Shown here: piece after piece, positions 45,192 to 55,471 of the stretch
How positions within the stretch are numbered: the stretch's first letter is position 1
How the letters are laid out: every line of letters starts with the position of its first letter
Assembly (NCBI RefSeq): GCF_003268635.1
Contig: NZ_CP029639.1
Span: forward strand, 1,003,501-1,067,500
Direction: 5' to 3'
DNA length: 64,000 nt
Source: Paenibacillus sp. DCT19
Lineage (GTDB): Bacteria; Bacillota; Bacilli; Paenibacillales; Paenibacillaceae
Notes under the pieces: generated by a model
Seen by the model: the letters and a program-made list of their open reading frames with translations, nothing else
Databases searched by the model: none
What the model was told of the DNA's origin: nothing
Made by a program: the position numbers and the translations under genes

Positions 45192-46031
45192 ATGAAAGCG
45201 AAATTAATGCTCACACTGCTTGCAGTGATGCTTGTAGTAGCCGGTTGCGGTCAGAAGGAAGCAGCACCTGCGGCGGAAGGAACGAACACAGATAACGGGG
45301 CAACACAGGAAGTTACATTGAAAGTGGCTACATTGATTCCGCCGATGACGGATGTGTTGGACATTGTAAAACCTTTGTTGAAAGAAGATGGTGTGAATCT
45401 GGAAGTTGTAGTTTTGTCTGATAATGTGCAGCCGAATACAGCGCTAGCGAACAAAGAGGTGGACGCCAACTTTTTCCAGCATTTGCCCTATATGACTCAA
45501 TATAATGAAGCGCATAACTCCAATCTGGTAGGCGTTCAACCTATCTACAATGCGATCTATGGTGCGTATTCCAAAACATACAAGTCAATGGATGAACTGC
45601 CGGATGGAGCAACGGTTGCGATTGCCAATGATCCTTCGAACATAGGACGTTCCTTGGTCATGATGGAGCAGAATGGTTTGATTAAGCTCAAAGAGGGCGT
45701 AGGCTTCGATGCTACACCATCGGATATTATTGAAAATCCTAAGAACTTCAAGTTTAAGGAAGTGGATCTGTTGATGCTGGCTCGTATGTTAGATGATGCA
45801 GATCTGGTTGCGATGACACCTGCTTATGCAAGTCCACTGGGGCTTACGCCGAAGAAGGATGCACTTTTCACGGAGAAGGATGATTCTCATTTTGCCATCA
45901 CATTGGTTGCTCGTGAAGATAATAAAGACTCTGAAGCCATTCAGAAATTGGCTAAACGTATGGCTGGCCCTGAGGTAAAAGCGTTCTTCGAAGAGAACTA
46001 TGCTGATATCGCAATTCCGGCATTTGAATAA
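45192..46031 (+). CDS. metQ: NlpA-family substrate-binding lipoprotein (MetQ-like)
   Basis: A 279-residue receptor for the importer. Lipobox VAGC at residues 16-19. The NlpA family core is visible: 'VDANFFQHLPYMTQYNEAHN', 'YSKTYKSMDELPDGATVAIAND' in parts, 'PSNIGRSLVM' and 'EVDLLMLARMLDDADL'. This family binds methionine, its sulfoxide or other short amino-acid derivatives. AAGGGG lies upstream. It is the third gene of the transporter operon, followed by a strong terminator. Confidence 0.9.
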   Translation: MKAKLMLTLLAVMLVVAGCGQKEAAPAAEGTNTDNGATQEVTLKVATLIPPMTDVLDIVKPLLKEDGVNLEVVVLSDNVQPNTALANKEVDANFFQHLPYMTQYNEAHNSNLVGVQPIYNAIYGAYSKTYKSMDELPDGATVAIANDPSNIGRSLVMMEQNGLIKLKEGVGFDATPSDIIENPKNFKFKEVDLLMLARMLDDADLVAMTPAYASPLGLTPKKDALFTEKDDSHFAITLVAREDNKDSEAIQKLAKRMAGPEVKAFFEENYADIAIPAFE

Positions 46032-46072
46032 GGGTTGACTCCGAACACATAAATTTAATACAACAGACTTAA

Positions 46073-46105
46073 AGATCTGAGCGATGATGCTCAGGTCTTT
46101 TTTTG
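46073..46105 (+). terminator. Terminator of the metNIQ-type operon
   Basis: AGATCTGAGC/GCTCAGGTCT stem (10 bp with one mismatch or wobble) and seven T. Confidence 0.9.
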
Positions 46106-46422
46106 ATCATTGAGAAGATAGACACTTTTGTTAATAAGTGTTTAAAAACTTAACATTTTAGTCATATCACGAATTTACTTTATTTAATAACTTTTTCTTA
46201 TAATTAGCTTGGAAAAATAGTTCTTAAGCATTAGGAAAAGCGAAAAACAAGAGATTTTTCGATGAGAAAAGTGTCGTTTTGCAGTTGTTAGACCTATTTT
46301 TTCTATGGATGTAGTACGTCTAGTAGAACGGGTGCTGTCATGTCCAGAAGAAAGGAGTAGAAGGTACATCCGAATGGATGAAACGATTTAAAATAAATAA
46401 ATGTCGGAAGAGGTAGAGAAAC
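46106..46422. other. Leader region of the chemoreceptor gene
   Basis: Very AT-rich up to 46300. GGATGTA at 46307-46313 is mirrored by TACATCC at 46365-46371, closing about 50 bases in which no smaller stem is obvious. No known riboswitch was recognised. The promoter was not identified. Confidence 0.4.
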
Positions 46423-48419
46423 TTGGTGAAAATAAAGAGGAAGTTGATTTCATTTCATAAAATTCATAAAAACTTTAAGGCTAAGCTAGCGCTGTCATTA
46501 ATCGCTTTTTTGGTTATACCTTCGTTGCTCGTAGGAATATTAGCATATAACAATGCAAGAGCCGAAATAGAAAAACAAATTTTACATAGTGCTACAGAGA
46601 ACGTTAATTTGGCGAATTCGACCATTGATATTGTAATAAATGCGAAGCGTAATCACATTGAATTCTATGCAGATAAGCTTACCGGAATGAAGGGTCAAGA
46701 AGATGCGGAGACATCGATGGTTAACGAATTGAAAGACTATGCGGGTCAGAATAAAGATATTATTATGATCGGCTTGGGGACAGAGGAAGGCGCCTTCCTA
46801 AAGTCATCTGATCTGAACATGCCAGAGGGCTACGATCCAAGAACAAGACCATGGTATATCGAAGCGATGGGAAACCCGGATGAAGTCATTGTAAGTGATC
46901 CGTATACTTCTGCTGAAACAAATGAGGTTACCATCACCATTGCAAAGGCGCTTCGTGACAGATCTGGTGTGGTTGAGTTGGATCTGGATTTGACTGACAT
47001 TAGTAGTTTAGTTAGCGGGATTAAGGTGGGAGAACAGGGATATATGATTTTGCTGGATAGCAGTAAAAAGTATATTTATCATCCAACTCTGTCTGCTGGA
47101 GCAGATGCCACAGAAGATATGTGGACACAAGTGTATGAGAATAAGTCGGGGCAATTCAACTATACTTTTGGTCAAGATGAGAAAATTATGTACTTCGATA
47201 CCAATGCATCAACAGAGTGGAAAGTGGCTGGAACGATGTATTCCTCTGAAATCGATACTGCGGCTGCCCCTATTTTGCAGCGTATGATGATTATTATTTC
47301 AGCTTGTCTTATCGTGGGCTGTGTCATTATCTTGCTGGTGATGCGTTCTATCGTTCGACCGATTCGCCGTCTGAAAGACCAAGCGATCCAAGTGAGTGAG
47401 GGGACCTTACCCAGACGATTGTTAGTACAAGTCATGATGAGATCGGCGAGCTGAGCGATGCGTTTGGAAAAATGCAGAGTAATCTACGATTGTTGATTCA
47501 AAATGTCGAGAAAAGCGCAAGCGAGGTTGTTGCTTCCTCAGAGGAAATGACACAGAGTGCAGAATCGACCAGTGCAGCCAGTGAGCAGGTTGCACGAGCC
47601 ATTCAGGAAATTGCGGGCGGTGCAGAGAGACAGACCAGTGGCATCGAACATAATCATGGAGCGATGAACGAAATGACGGTAGGCATTACTCGTATCTCAG
47701 AAAGCTCTATGCGAGTCGCCGATTTAGCGAAGAATACAACAATTCAAGCGGAAGAAGGCGGAGAAGCGGTCAAACAGACCGTTAGCCAGATGCATTCCAT
47801 TCAGAACACCGTAGCAGAGACGAATCAACTGATTCAGGCATTACATGAACGTTCTAACCAGATTTCTGCGATTACAGAACTGATCGGTAATATAGCGAAG
47901 CAGACAAATCTGCTTGCTCTTAATGCATCAATTGAAGCTGCTCGTGCAGGCGAGCATGGTAACGGTTTTGCCGTTGTAGCGGGTGAAGTACGCGTGTTGG
48001 CTGAACAATCCCAACAATCCGTGAGTGAGATCACCGCCCTCACCAATGCGGTTCAGGAGGATATGGCTGCCTCAGTTCGCATGATGGCAAAGGTAACAAC
48101 AGAGGTGGGTGATGGCATGATCATCTCAACAGAAGCCATTCAGAAGTTTGAATACATTCTGAGTAGCATGAGAGATACGACACCACAGATTGAAGAGATT
48201 GCCGCGACGTCACAGGAGATTACAGCAGGAGTGCAGGAAGTAGCAGCGATCTCTAGAGAGTTGGCAGGCATTGCGTCAGCTAATGCGGCAACGTCCGAAG
48301 AAGTTGCGGCCTCGTCAGAGGAGCAGCTAGCAGCGATGGAGGAGATTTCATCGTCAGCACGCAGCTTAACGTCTATGGCGGAGCACTTACAAGGTCTCAT
48401 TCAAAAATTTAAGTATTAA
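46423..48419 (+). CDS. Methyl-accepting chemotaxis protein with Cache sensor (frameshifted)
   Basis: A transmembrane chemoreceptor of about 665 residues when repaired. First helix at about 22-45, an extracellular dCache-type domain (about 50-280, with '[13 protein letters not shown]' and '[13 protein letters not shown]'), a second helix at about 285-308, HAMP, then the cytoplasmic signalling domain with the conserved hairpin tip '[24 protein letters not shown]' in parts. The shift lies in HAMP at the four-G run 47400-47403: 'QAIQVSEG' should continue '[10 protein letters not shown]'. dCache_1 domains bind amino acids or other small organic ligands. TTG 46423 follows GAGGT; GTG 46426 is possible. 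Confidence 0.88.
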
Positions 48420-48495
48420 ATCCATATAGGATATAGACGTGTTCTCCGAAGGATAAATTCATTTACATCATGTTACATCAAGGGAGGTAGTTGCG

Positions 48496-48801
48496 ATGCA
48501 ACTAGAACTTAAAACTTTTTTATTGTTAGAGGATGCTGTCATGATTACTGATGAACATGGTGTAATTCTGGAGGTGAACTCCATCTATGAAGCCAAAACG
48601 GGTTGTACCAGGGAGCACATGGTTGGGCAGCCTGCTCGATTGGAAATTGATACACATTGGAGAGGGAATCAGACATGGTCTGGTGTTGCCCAAATTGCAA
48701 AATCCAACCAGGAGATTTGGGAAGCAGAAGTCACAATAACCTCTGTTTATTTAGACGATTCTATCTTTTATATTACTATTTTCAATGACTTGTGTAAGTA
48801 A
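48496..48801 (+). CDS. Stand-alone PAS-domain protein
   Basis: A 101-residue single PAS domain. 'EDAVMITDEHGVILEVNSIYEAKTGCTREHMVGQ' in parts is the classical PAS core, and the C-terminus ends where a PAC strand would. No output domain is attached. It lies between the chemoreceptor and a hybrid kinase, so it may supply a sensory input by protein contact, or may be a remnant of a larger sensor. GGGAGG precedes the ATG. Confidence 0.8.
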   Translation: MQLELKTFLLLEDAVMITDEHGVILEVNSIYEAKTGCTREHMVGQPARLEIDTHWRGNQTWSGVAQIAKSNQEIWEAEVTITSVYLDDSIFYITIFNDLCK

Positions 48802-48874
48802 GTGGTTATATAGAGGTTAAGATTAAAAATAGTTTAATTGATTAAGAGAGATTGGCATAATATGATTTGTTTAA

Positions 48875-51800
48875 TTGGAAGCTGCAAACGTGAATGCAGT
48901 CAAGTTCACGTTTGCAAATACCAGAATCCGCGATTTGGACGGTGACCTATTGCTACGCGATCTTGTACTGAATATTACGTTGATTCTGATCTTCGTTTTT
49001 CTCACACATTATTATACGAACCAGACGAGTACGAAGCGTGTTTCTTTCATTGTTAATCGAATGGTTGTTGGTGTTCTTTATAGCGTTCTTGGTACGGCTT
49101 TGTATTATTTTACGATTCAGATCAGTGATGGTTCATTATTAAACTTTAGAGCAAGTGTGTATTTTTTAGCCGCATATTTTGGAGGAAGTCTTTCTGCGTT
49201 TGTCACTTTTGCGTTAATGTTAAGCCTCAGATTAGCTATCGGTGTTACCCCTCAATTCGGTAATTTAGAATTTTTAATTATTGAGATCCTCTTTGTCATC
49301 GTTATATGTCTGATCTTCAAGTATGTTAGGCATTTTGTGCTGAAATGGATATGTGGAGCAGTGCTGCTGAACTCGGTGTATATCTTCACTGTAGGTGAAA
49401 TACAGTCACTGTCTCTGCCCATTTTGAGCATTCATTTGTCATTTCAGAGTGCGTGTATTTTATTAGTTTCGTTATTTTTGCATTATCTTAATCAGAACCA
49501 TAATTATCGCCTACTCGTTATTCAGAATGATCGGGAAATGCTAGAGATGCTGCGTATGCAGACTGGCTTTGCCTTTAAAATACAGAAGCGAAACGCTAAT
49601 TTTGAATATGTTGTATTAGAAGGGGAGATGCTCTCCCGCATGGGCTTGGATATGAAAAGCGTAATGGAAAAGAACAAACGTGGAGGAACGAGCCTTCTAC
49701 CTAAGGAAAAAATGGATTTTCTGATTGCACAATATGAGCGGGCTTGGCAAGGAGAGTCCTTATTCTATGAGTTTGAATATAGGGGTCATTATGCGATTGT
49801 GAAGATACAGCCTCTACTGGAAGACGGCGAAGTGAAGTATATAATCGGTCACGGGCTTGATATTACGGAACATCATGCCGTGAAACGAAGAGTTCAAGAG
49901 AGTGAAGAGCGTTATCGAACGTTGGAGCGTGTCTCACAGGATTGGTTTGTCGGATTTGATGCGGAGAAACGCATTGTGTCAGTGAATCAGAGGTTTCTCG
50001 ATGCGCTTCAGACCAGCAAGGAACAGGTCTTCGCACAGCGACTTGAGAACTTGATTACGATTGAAGAGTTGGAGAACTGGTCGTTACTTTTGCAACAATC
50101 CTTGTATAATCAGTCTTCTCAAGAGATGGAGCTTAGCCTGAGGCTCGGAGAAGGGCAGTTACAACATTACCGGGTGCACTTACATCCCATTCAGATGGTG
50201 AACTCTACAGAGCGAATCAAGGGTGTGTTTCATGATATCACAGATCAGGTTCAACGCTTGAAGGCTGACGAGGCCAGTCAGGCAAAAAGCAATTTTCTCG
50301 CATTAATGAGCCACGAGATTCGTACTCCGCTTAACGGCATCATCAGTTTTACATTATTGCTTCAACGTACAGGTCTTAACACCATGCAAATGGAGTATCT
50401 GAATAAAATTAATTCGTCTTCCCAATCCCTGCTTACCTTGGTGAATGATATTCTGGATTTTTCCAAAATTGAAGCAGGCATGCTGACCATTGAGAGGGTA
50501 CCCTTTTTTCTGGAAACCTTCTTCAAAGGCATTGCTGATCAAGCCGGTGCGGCAGTGGGGTACAAAAATATAGATGTCATCTTCAATACAGATCCAGATC
50601 TGCCATTGCGTGTGTTGGGTGATCCAGTGCGGCTCGAACAGATTCTGCTGAATTTACTCAGCAATGCGATCAAATTCACAGAGCACGGTCATGTTCTTGT
50701 CCAGGCTGAGCTCATATCGCTGGATACAGAGCAAGCGCTTGTTCGGTTTGTTGTAGAGGATACGGGCATCGGTATAGCACCGGAGCACATGGAGCGGTTA
50801 TTTGTACCCTTCACACAGGGAGATCCATCAACGTACCGAAAATATGGAGGTTCGGGTCTAGGGTTAACCATCTGTTATCATCTCGTGAGCTCATTGGGAG
50901 GAACTTTGCAAGTAGACAGTGTACAGGGAGAATATAGTCGTTTTTCCTTCGAGTTGGTACTGGATTTGGCGGATACGGAAGAGAATTTCTTCCTTCGCAT
51001 GTATCCTCAACTGCAGCCTATGATGTGGCGATCATTGAAGATAATCAACGACTGGGTGAAAGCTTGATTCAGATGATGCATTCCTTTGGTGTTCATGCCG
51101 TGTCATATCCTGAACTACCTGAAATAGCAGCAAGTCGTGAGTTTACTTCTGATCATGATGGAACATATGCGCTATTCATGATTGATATGGACATCATAGA
51201 GAGGGGCAACGAGAGGGATTGGAACCGCTTTATTGAAAACCTTGATCGGACAAAAGTCAAGGTGCTCGGATACACCCATCCGTTCAGCGAGCATGATATG
51301 TGGGAAGAGGGCGATTTAAGCCGTCCAGATATCATGCTTTTCAAACCACTCACACGTTTAGGCTTATTTGAGGCGTTGCTTACGCTTCAAGGAAATGGGG
51401 CATTGGAGCAAGAACGAATGGACAATGATCTAGGTGATTCGCCTATACACATAAAGGACATATTTTAGTTGCAGAAGATCATGAAATTAACCAACTTGCC
51501 ATACGCGCAACACTTGAACATATGGGTTTTGAAGTCACTTTGGCAGCCGATGGACAAGAAGTCATGAAGAGGCTGGATGAACAGAAATGGAAACTCATTA
51601 TGCTGGATCTGTATATGCCTGAAATGAATGGGTTCGATACAGCACGAAAAATTCGTCAGATTAGGCAGTATGATCATACGCCGATCCTTGCGCTAACGGC
51701 AAATGGGTTAAAAAGCGATTATGAGAAATGTCTTGAAGTGGGAATGAATAGCATCTTACTTAAACCCATCAATGAGCAACAAATCACAGAAAAATTAACA

Positions 51801-52160
51801 ATATGGATCAATCTGAAAGGGTTGAAAGAGATTAGAGGTATGCATGTAGAGCAGGCCATTAACCAGATGGGCGAGAAGCCGCATATCTTACAATATGCGC
51901 TTACGAAGTTCAAGGCGGAGTATAGTTTATTTCAGAAAAAGGTGGAGATGCAGCTTCAATACCATCGGCTGGATGATGCGATTCGCAATGTTCATTCACT
52001 CAAAGGCGTTGCTGCGAACCTGCATGCCGAAAAGTTATTGAACCATGTTCTTGAACTGGAGACATGTTTAGTTAATCTGTCACCTAGAGCCGATGTGGCT
52101 GCACAGCTAGAGCGGGTGCAACAAGAGATTAATATGATCATTGCGTCTTTACCATGGTGA
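48875..52160 (+). CDS. Hybrid sensor histidine kinase: LytS-type 5TM, PAS, HisKA, HATPase, two receivers, HPt (two frameshifts)
   Basis: A phosphorelay kinase of about 1095 residues when repaired. A 5TMR-LYT-like membrane module ('NFRASVYFLAAYFGG') is followed by two PAS-type regions, HisKA with 'MSHEIRTPLNG', HATPase with 'NLLSNAIKFTEHG', 'DTGIGIAPEHM' and 'GSGLGLTI', a first receiver ('AIIEDNQRLG', 'FMIDMD', 'FKPL'), a second receiver ('ILVAEDHEIN', 'MLDLYMPEMNGFD', 'LLKPIN') and an HPt domain with 'VHSLKGVAANL'. Shifts lie at about 51017-51019 (one T missing in 'LQPYDVAIIED') and 51456-51457 (one G missing in 'IKGHILVAED'). The start is uncertain: TTG 48875 opens the frame, but TTG 48950 gives the more usual short N-terminus. 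A convergent OmpR-type regulator lies next door. Confidence 0.85.
48884..48915. repeat. Perfect 11-bp inverted repeat at the start of the hybrid-kinase frame
   Basis: GCAAACGTGAA and TTCACGTTTGC separated by ten bases. No T tract follows, so it is not a terminator. It could be an operator or an RNA hairpin ahead of the real start at 48950. Confidence 0.5.
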
Positions 52161-52184
52161 AGCAGCTATAGCGAATAGTTAATA

Positions 52185-52859
52185 TTATGGTGTAAACTTA
52201 TATCCCACCCCCCAGATCGTGTGAATATATTGGGGGTTTTTTGGGTTGATTTCGATTTTTTTGCGTAATTTGGCAATGTGAACATCGATGGTACGATCAT
52301 TAATATAAGCATCCAAACCACGAATGGCTTCAATTAAGGCATAGCGACTGTATACTCTGCCTGGATTAAGGACAAAGAGCTTCATAATTTCAAATTCAGA
52401 GAATGTAGTTTCAATCTTCCGATGATTGAGCAGAATCGTTCTACGTTCCAAATCAAGAGAGATTCCCGTCTGCTCCTTAGACATGATGGAGTTGTGATGT
52501 ATAGCCGTTCGTCGTAGCACAGCTTCTATGCGTGCCTTAAGCTCTTGCATACTAAAGGGTTTACATACATAGTCATCGGCTCCATCGGATAAGGAACGAA
52601 TTCGTTCAGAGATATCAGTTAACGATGAGATGACAATCATAGGTGTAGTTGTATGCTCTCGAATGAGCAGACAAGGGTTCTTACCTCCCAGGTCGGGGAG
52701 CATTAAATCAAGAAGAATGATATCAGGCAGCGCTTGAAGCTGTAGAAGACCATCTCTTGCGTTATCGACACGAATTACGTCATATCCTTCCCCTTGGAGA
52801 TACAGGGATAATGTGTCACCTAACATATTGTCGTCTTCTATTATAAGCACTTTGGTCAT
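52185..52859 (-). CDS. OmpR-family response regulator
   Basis: A 224-residue regulator. Receiver domain with the acidic pair 'IIEDDNML', phospho-acceptor Asp in 'IILLDLMLPD' (about residue 51), 'VISSLTD' and 'VCKPFS'; C-terminal winged helix with 'EIMKLFVLNPGRVYSR' and the recognition segment 'DRTIDVHIAKLRKKI'. No dedicated kinase is adjacent on the same strand; the convergent hybrid kinase is the nearest candidate donor. Confidence 0.92.
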   Translation of the reverse strand: MTKVLIIEDDNMLGDTLSLYLQGEGYDVIRVDNARDGLLQLQALPDIILLDLMLPDLGGKNPCLLIREHTTTPMIVISSLTDISERIRSLSDGADDYVCKPFSMQELKARIEAVLRRTAIHHNSIMSKEQTGISLDLERRTILLNHRKIETTFSEFEIMKLFVLNPGRVYSRYALIEAIRGLDAYINDRTIDVHIAKLRKKIEINPKNPQYIHTIWGVGYKFTP

Positions 52860-53052
52860 GATGTTCCTTTCTAAAATCCACGATGTGGAAGTGGGCTAAC
52901 TGTCCTAAATGCACCTTAATCTACCTGATAATCTATACTTACGAGGGATGATGTCAAGGATGGGATGGACGCTATCCGAAATGTAGTTTTCATTCTAGTT
53001 GATTTTAATATTAATTAGAGCCACGCTGGTGTGAGAGTAGCATCAAGTCTGG

Positions 53053-53916
53053 TTATAATGAGTCTCCGAGGATTCTCGGATCACGCTCCATGAGATGCAT
53101 GAGCTTCTGTTCAGTAGCTGTATCCGCTGCAGGTGTATAGATGCTACAGCGTAGATCAGAACTGCCATGAATTTGTAAGGAGGTAAGGTCAAATAACATC
53201 TTGCCTGCCTTAGAATGTCTAAACTCAATGAGAACGTCAGGGGCACTGCTGACACTACTCTGTGTCCACAGTGTCCGGAAGTCTGGATATTGATCCATCA
53301 TCTCGTCCAAAAATAAATTATACCATTCATCCTCTACATACTGACCATAATAGGCGCGGAAAATCGCCAGAAACCCGCTAACAAAATGCTCCCAGTTCAC
53401 AGCAAGTCTACGGAACTCCTTACGTTCAAATAACAGTCGAATCATATTGCGTTGTTCAAGTGGAATGAGGTCAAAATCAATAAATACATGTCTCGCTGCA
53501 TCGTTCCATCCAACAATGTAACATCGCCGATCAGAGATGATGCTTGGGCAATGCTCCAGATCACGGAGAATCCGTTGCAATGGTGGACTGATCTGCAGTG
53601 GTTCTTCCTCTGCAATATGTGCTGCTGCCTGATGCTCCAATGCTAGCGAAAACAAATATTTGCGTTCATCTGGTGTTAACCTGAGAGCCGTCGAGATATT
53701 ATCCAACACGGAATGAGATACCTGAATATCCCGTCCCTGTTCCAGCCAGGTGTACCAAGTGGTGCTTACTCCGGCTAGTTGAGCTACTTCTTCCCGCCGT
53801 AAACCAGGTGTTCTTCGCCGAGTGCCCATAGGCAGACCGACGGATTCTGGCGATATTTTGGCACGCTGGGTTTTCATAAATGAAGATAGAGCTTGAAGCC
53901 TAGCGTCATGATTCAC
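53053..53916 (-). CDS. XRE-type regulator with MmyB-like ligand-binding domain
   Basis: A 287-residue regulator. Helix-turn-helix at about 30-75 ('RRRTPGLRREEVAQLAGVSTTWYTWLEQGR' in parts) followed by the MmyB-like ligand-binding domain with 'VGWNDAARHVF', 'NMIRLLFE' and 'VLIEFRHSKAG'. MmyB-type relatives bind fatty-acid-like ligands, which fits the divergent FabF-like gene 131 bases away. GTG 53916 is chosen because GGAGGGTGA ends just before it. Confidence 0.88.
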   Translation of the reverse strand: MNHDARLQALSSFMKTQRAKISPESVGLPMGTRRRTPGLRREEVAQLAGVSTTWYTWLEQGRDIQVSHSVLDNISTALRLTPDERKYLFSLALEHQAAAHIAEEEPLQISPPLQRILRDLEHCPSIISDRRCYIVGWNDAARHVFIDFDLIPLEQRNMIRLLFERKEFRRLAVNWEHFVSGFLAIFRAYYGQYVEDEWYNLFLDEMMDQYPDFRTLWTQSSVSSAPDVLIEFRHSKAGKMLFDLTSLQIHGSSDLRCSIYTPAADTATEQKLMHLMERDPRILGDSL

Positions 53917-54047
53917 GAGTTCACCCTCCATCTAATCCATTATCCTAGTGGTCATTATACTAGGATAAACAACAACTTGTAATAGGATAACACCCATGAC
54001 AATATTAAATCGAACTTAATTTTGTATACATGCTGGAGGGAAAGAAG

Positions 54048-55286
54048 ATGGAGCGTGTTGTAATTACAGGAATGGGAATTATCTCTCCTTTGGGGAATGA
54101 AGTGGAACCATTTTGGAATAGCCTTGTTGAGGGCAAATCAGGAATTTCACTTATTGATACGTATGACATGACACAATATAAATCTAAAATGGCAGGTGTG
54201 GTTCGAGACTTTAATGGGGAGCAGCTATTCGGACGTAAAGAGGCTCGCCGTATGGATCGCTTCACCCAATTTGCCGTTGCAGCAGCAGAACAGGCCTTAA
54301 CGCAATCGGGTCTGGATCTGGAGAAGCTAGAACGTGAGCGAGTAGGTGTATATGTTGGTTCCGGCATTGGAGGAATCCAGACCTTGGTTGAACAAAGCAA
54401 CCTGCTTACGGAGCGAGGTTCGGGAAGAGTCAGTCCTACCCTCGTACCGATGATGATCTCGAACATGGCGGCATCGATGATCAGCATGAGATTTGGATGT
54501 TGGGGGCCAACGCTCTCGCCAGTGACCGCTTGCTCTATCGGTAATACAGCGATTGGAGAAGCTTTTCGGTTAATTCGACATGGCGGAGCTGACGTCATTT
54601 TTGCAGGAGGCACAGAGGCTGCTGTGACTGAGGTTGCATTGGCGAGTTTTGCTAACGCAACGGCATTATCTACGCGTAATGAAGAGGTGAAGGCAGCGAG
54701 TCGTCCGTTTGATGCAGGTCGAGATGGCTTCGTGATGGCTGAGGGTGCTGGAATCGTTGTGGTGGAATCACTGTCTCATGCGCTTGCTAGAGGTGCTCAT
54801 ATTCTGGCTGAAATTGTTGGTTATGGCGCGAGTTCAGACGCATACCACATGGTTGCCACCCATCCGGAAGGAAGAGGAGCGTTTTTGGCAATGAGGGCTG
54901 CATTGAAGGATGCTAATCTCAACCCCGAGGATGTGGATGTCATCAATGCACATGCAACAAGCACAGAAGCAGGTGATCTTTCCGAGACCCGAGCGATCAA
55001 GAAGCTATTCGGCGAAGTAGCTTATCGAATCCCAGTGACTGCGAATAAATCGATGACCGGCCATATGCTCGGTGCGGCTGGTGGTGCGGAAGCGATCTCT
55101 CTCATTCAGACGTTGAGACATGGGGTTATTCCACCAACGATTAACCAGGTAGAGCCAGACCTTGAATGTGACTTGGATTATGTTCCTAATGAGGCCAGAG
55201 AGGCCGATGTGAAGATCGGGATGTCCAATTCGTTTGGTTTTGGTGGACATAACGCGGTATTAGTGTTTCAAAAGGTTGAGGCTTGA
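54048..55286 (+). CDS. fabF: Beta-ketoacyl-ACP synthase II (FabF-like)
   Basis: A 412-residue condensing enzyme that elongates acyl-ACP with malonyl-ACP. The catalytic triad is complete: C162 in 'VTACSIGN', H302 in 'NAHATST' and H339 in 'MTGHMLGAAG', with K334. 'SNSFGFGGHN' closes the active site. GGAGGGAAAGAAG precedes ATG 54048. It stands alone, without other fab genes, and opposite an MmyB-type regulator, which suggests a supplementary, regulated ketosynthase rather than the housekeeping copy. This is an inference from context. Confidence 0.9.
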   Translation: MERVVITGMGIISPLGNEVEPFWNSLVEGKSGISLIDTYDMTQYKSKMAGVVRDFNGEQLFGRKEARRMDRFTQFAVAAAEQALTQSGLDLEKLERERVGVYVGSGIGGIQTLVEQSNLLTERGSGRVSPTLVPMMISNMAASMISMRFGCWGPTLSPVTACSIGNTAIGEAFRLIRHGGADVIFAGGTEAAVTEVALASFANATALSTRNEEVKAASRPFDAGRDGFVMAEGAGIVVVESLSHALARGAHILAEIVGYGASSDAYHMVATHPEGRGAFLAMRAALKDANLNPEDVDVINAHATSTEAGDLSETRAIKKLFGEVAYRIPVTANKSMTGHMLGAAGGAEAISLIQTLRHGVIPPTINQVEPDLECDLDYVPNEAREADVKIGMSNSFGFGGHNAVLVFQKVEA

Positions 55287-55380
55287 GTTGTTGAGTGTCT
55301 TCAACCAACTGACGAGATAACGAAACTACGAGACGAAGTAACATTCGGGCAATTAGAAGTAACATTCAAGTAATTAAATG

Positions 55381-55420
55381 AAAAAAACAGCGTTGCCACA
55401 CAAGGCAGTCGCTGTTTTTT
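55381..55420. terminator. Bidirectional terminator between fabF and narK
   Basis: AAAAAACAGC..GCC...GGC..GCTGTTTTTT hairpin with A and T runs on both sides, between convergent genes. Confidence 0.85.
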
Positions 55421-55471
55421 GTATGCAAAATTTTCAACCCATGCCATACCGCAATCCATTTTCGGGTGTCA

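Noticed and set aside
48862..48945. Cys-rich 27-codon frame starting at ATG 48862.
   Set aside because: Ribosome site is weak and the frame overlaps the inverted repeat and the kinase frame; no family resemblance.
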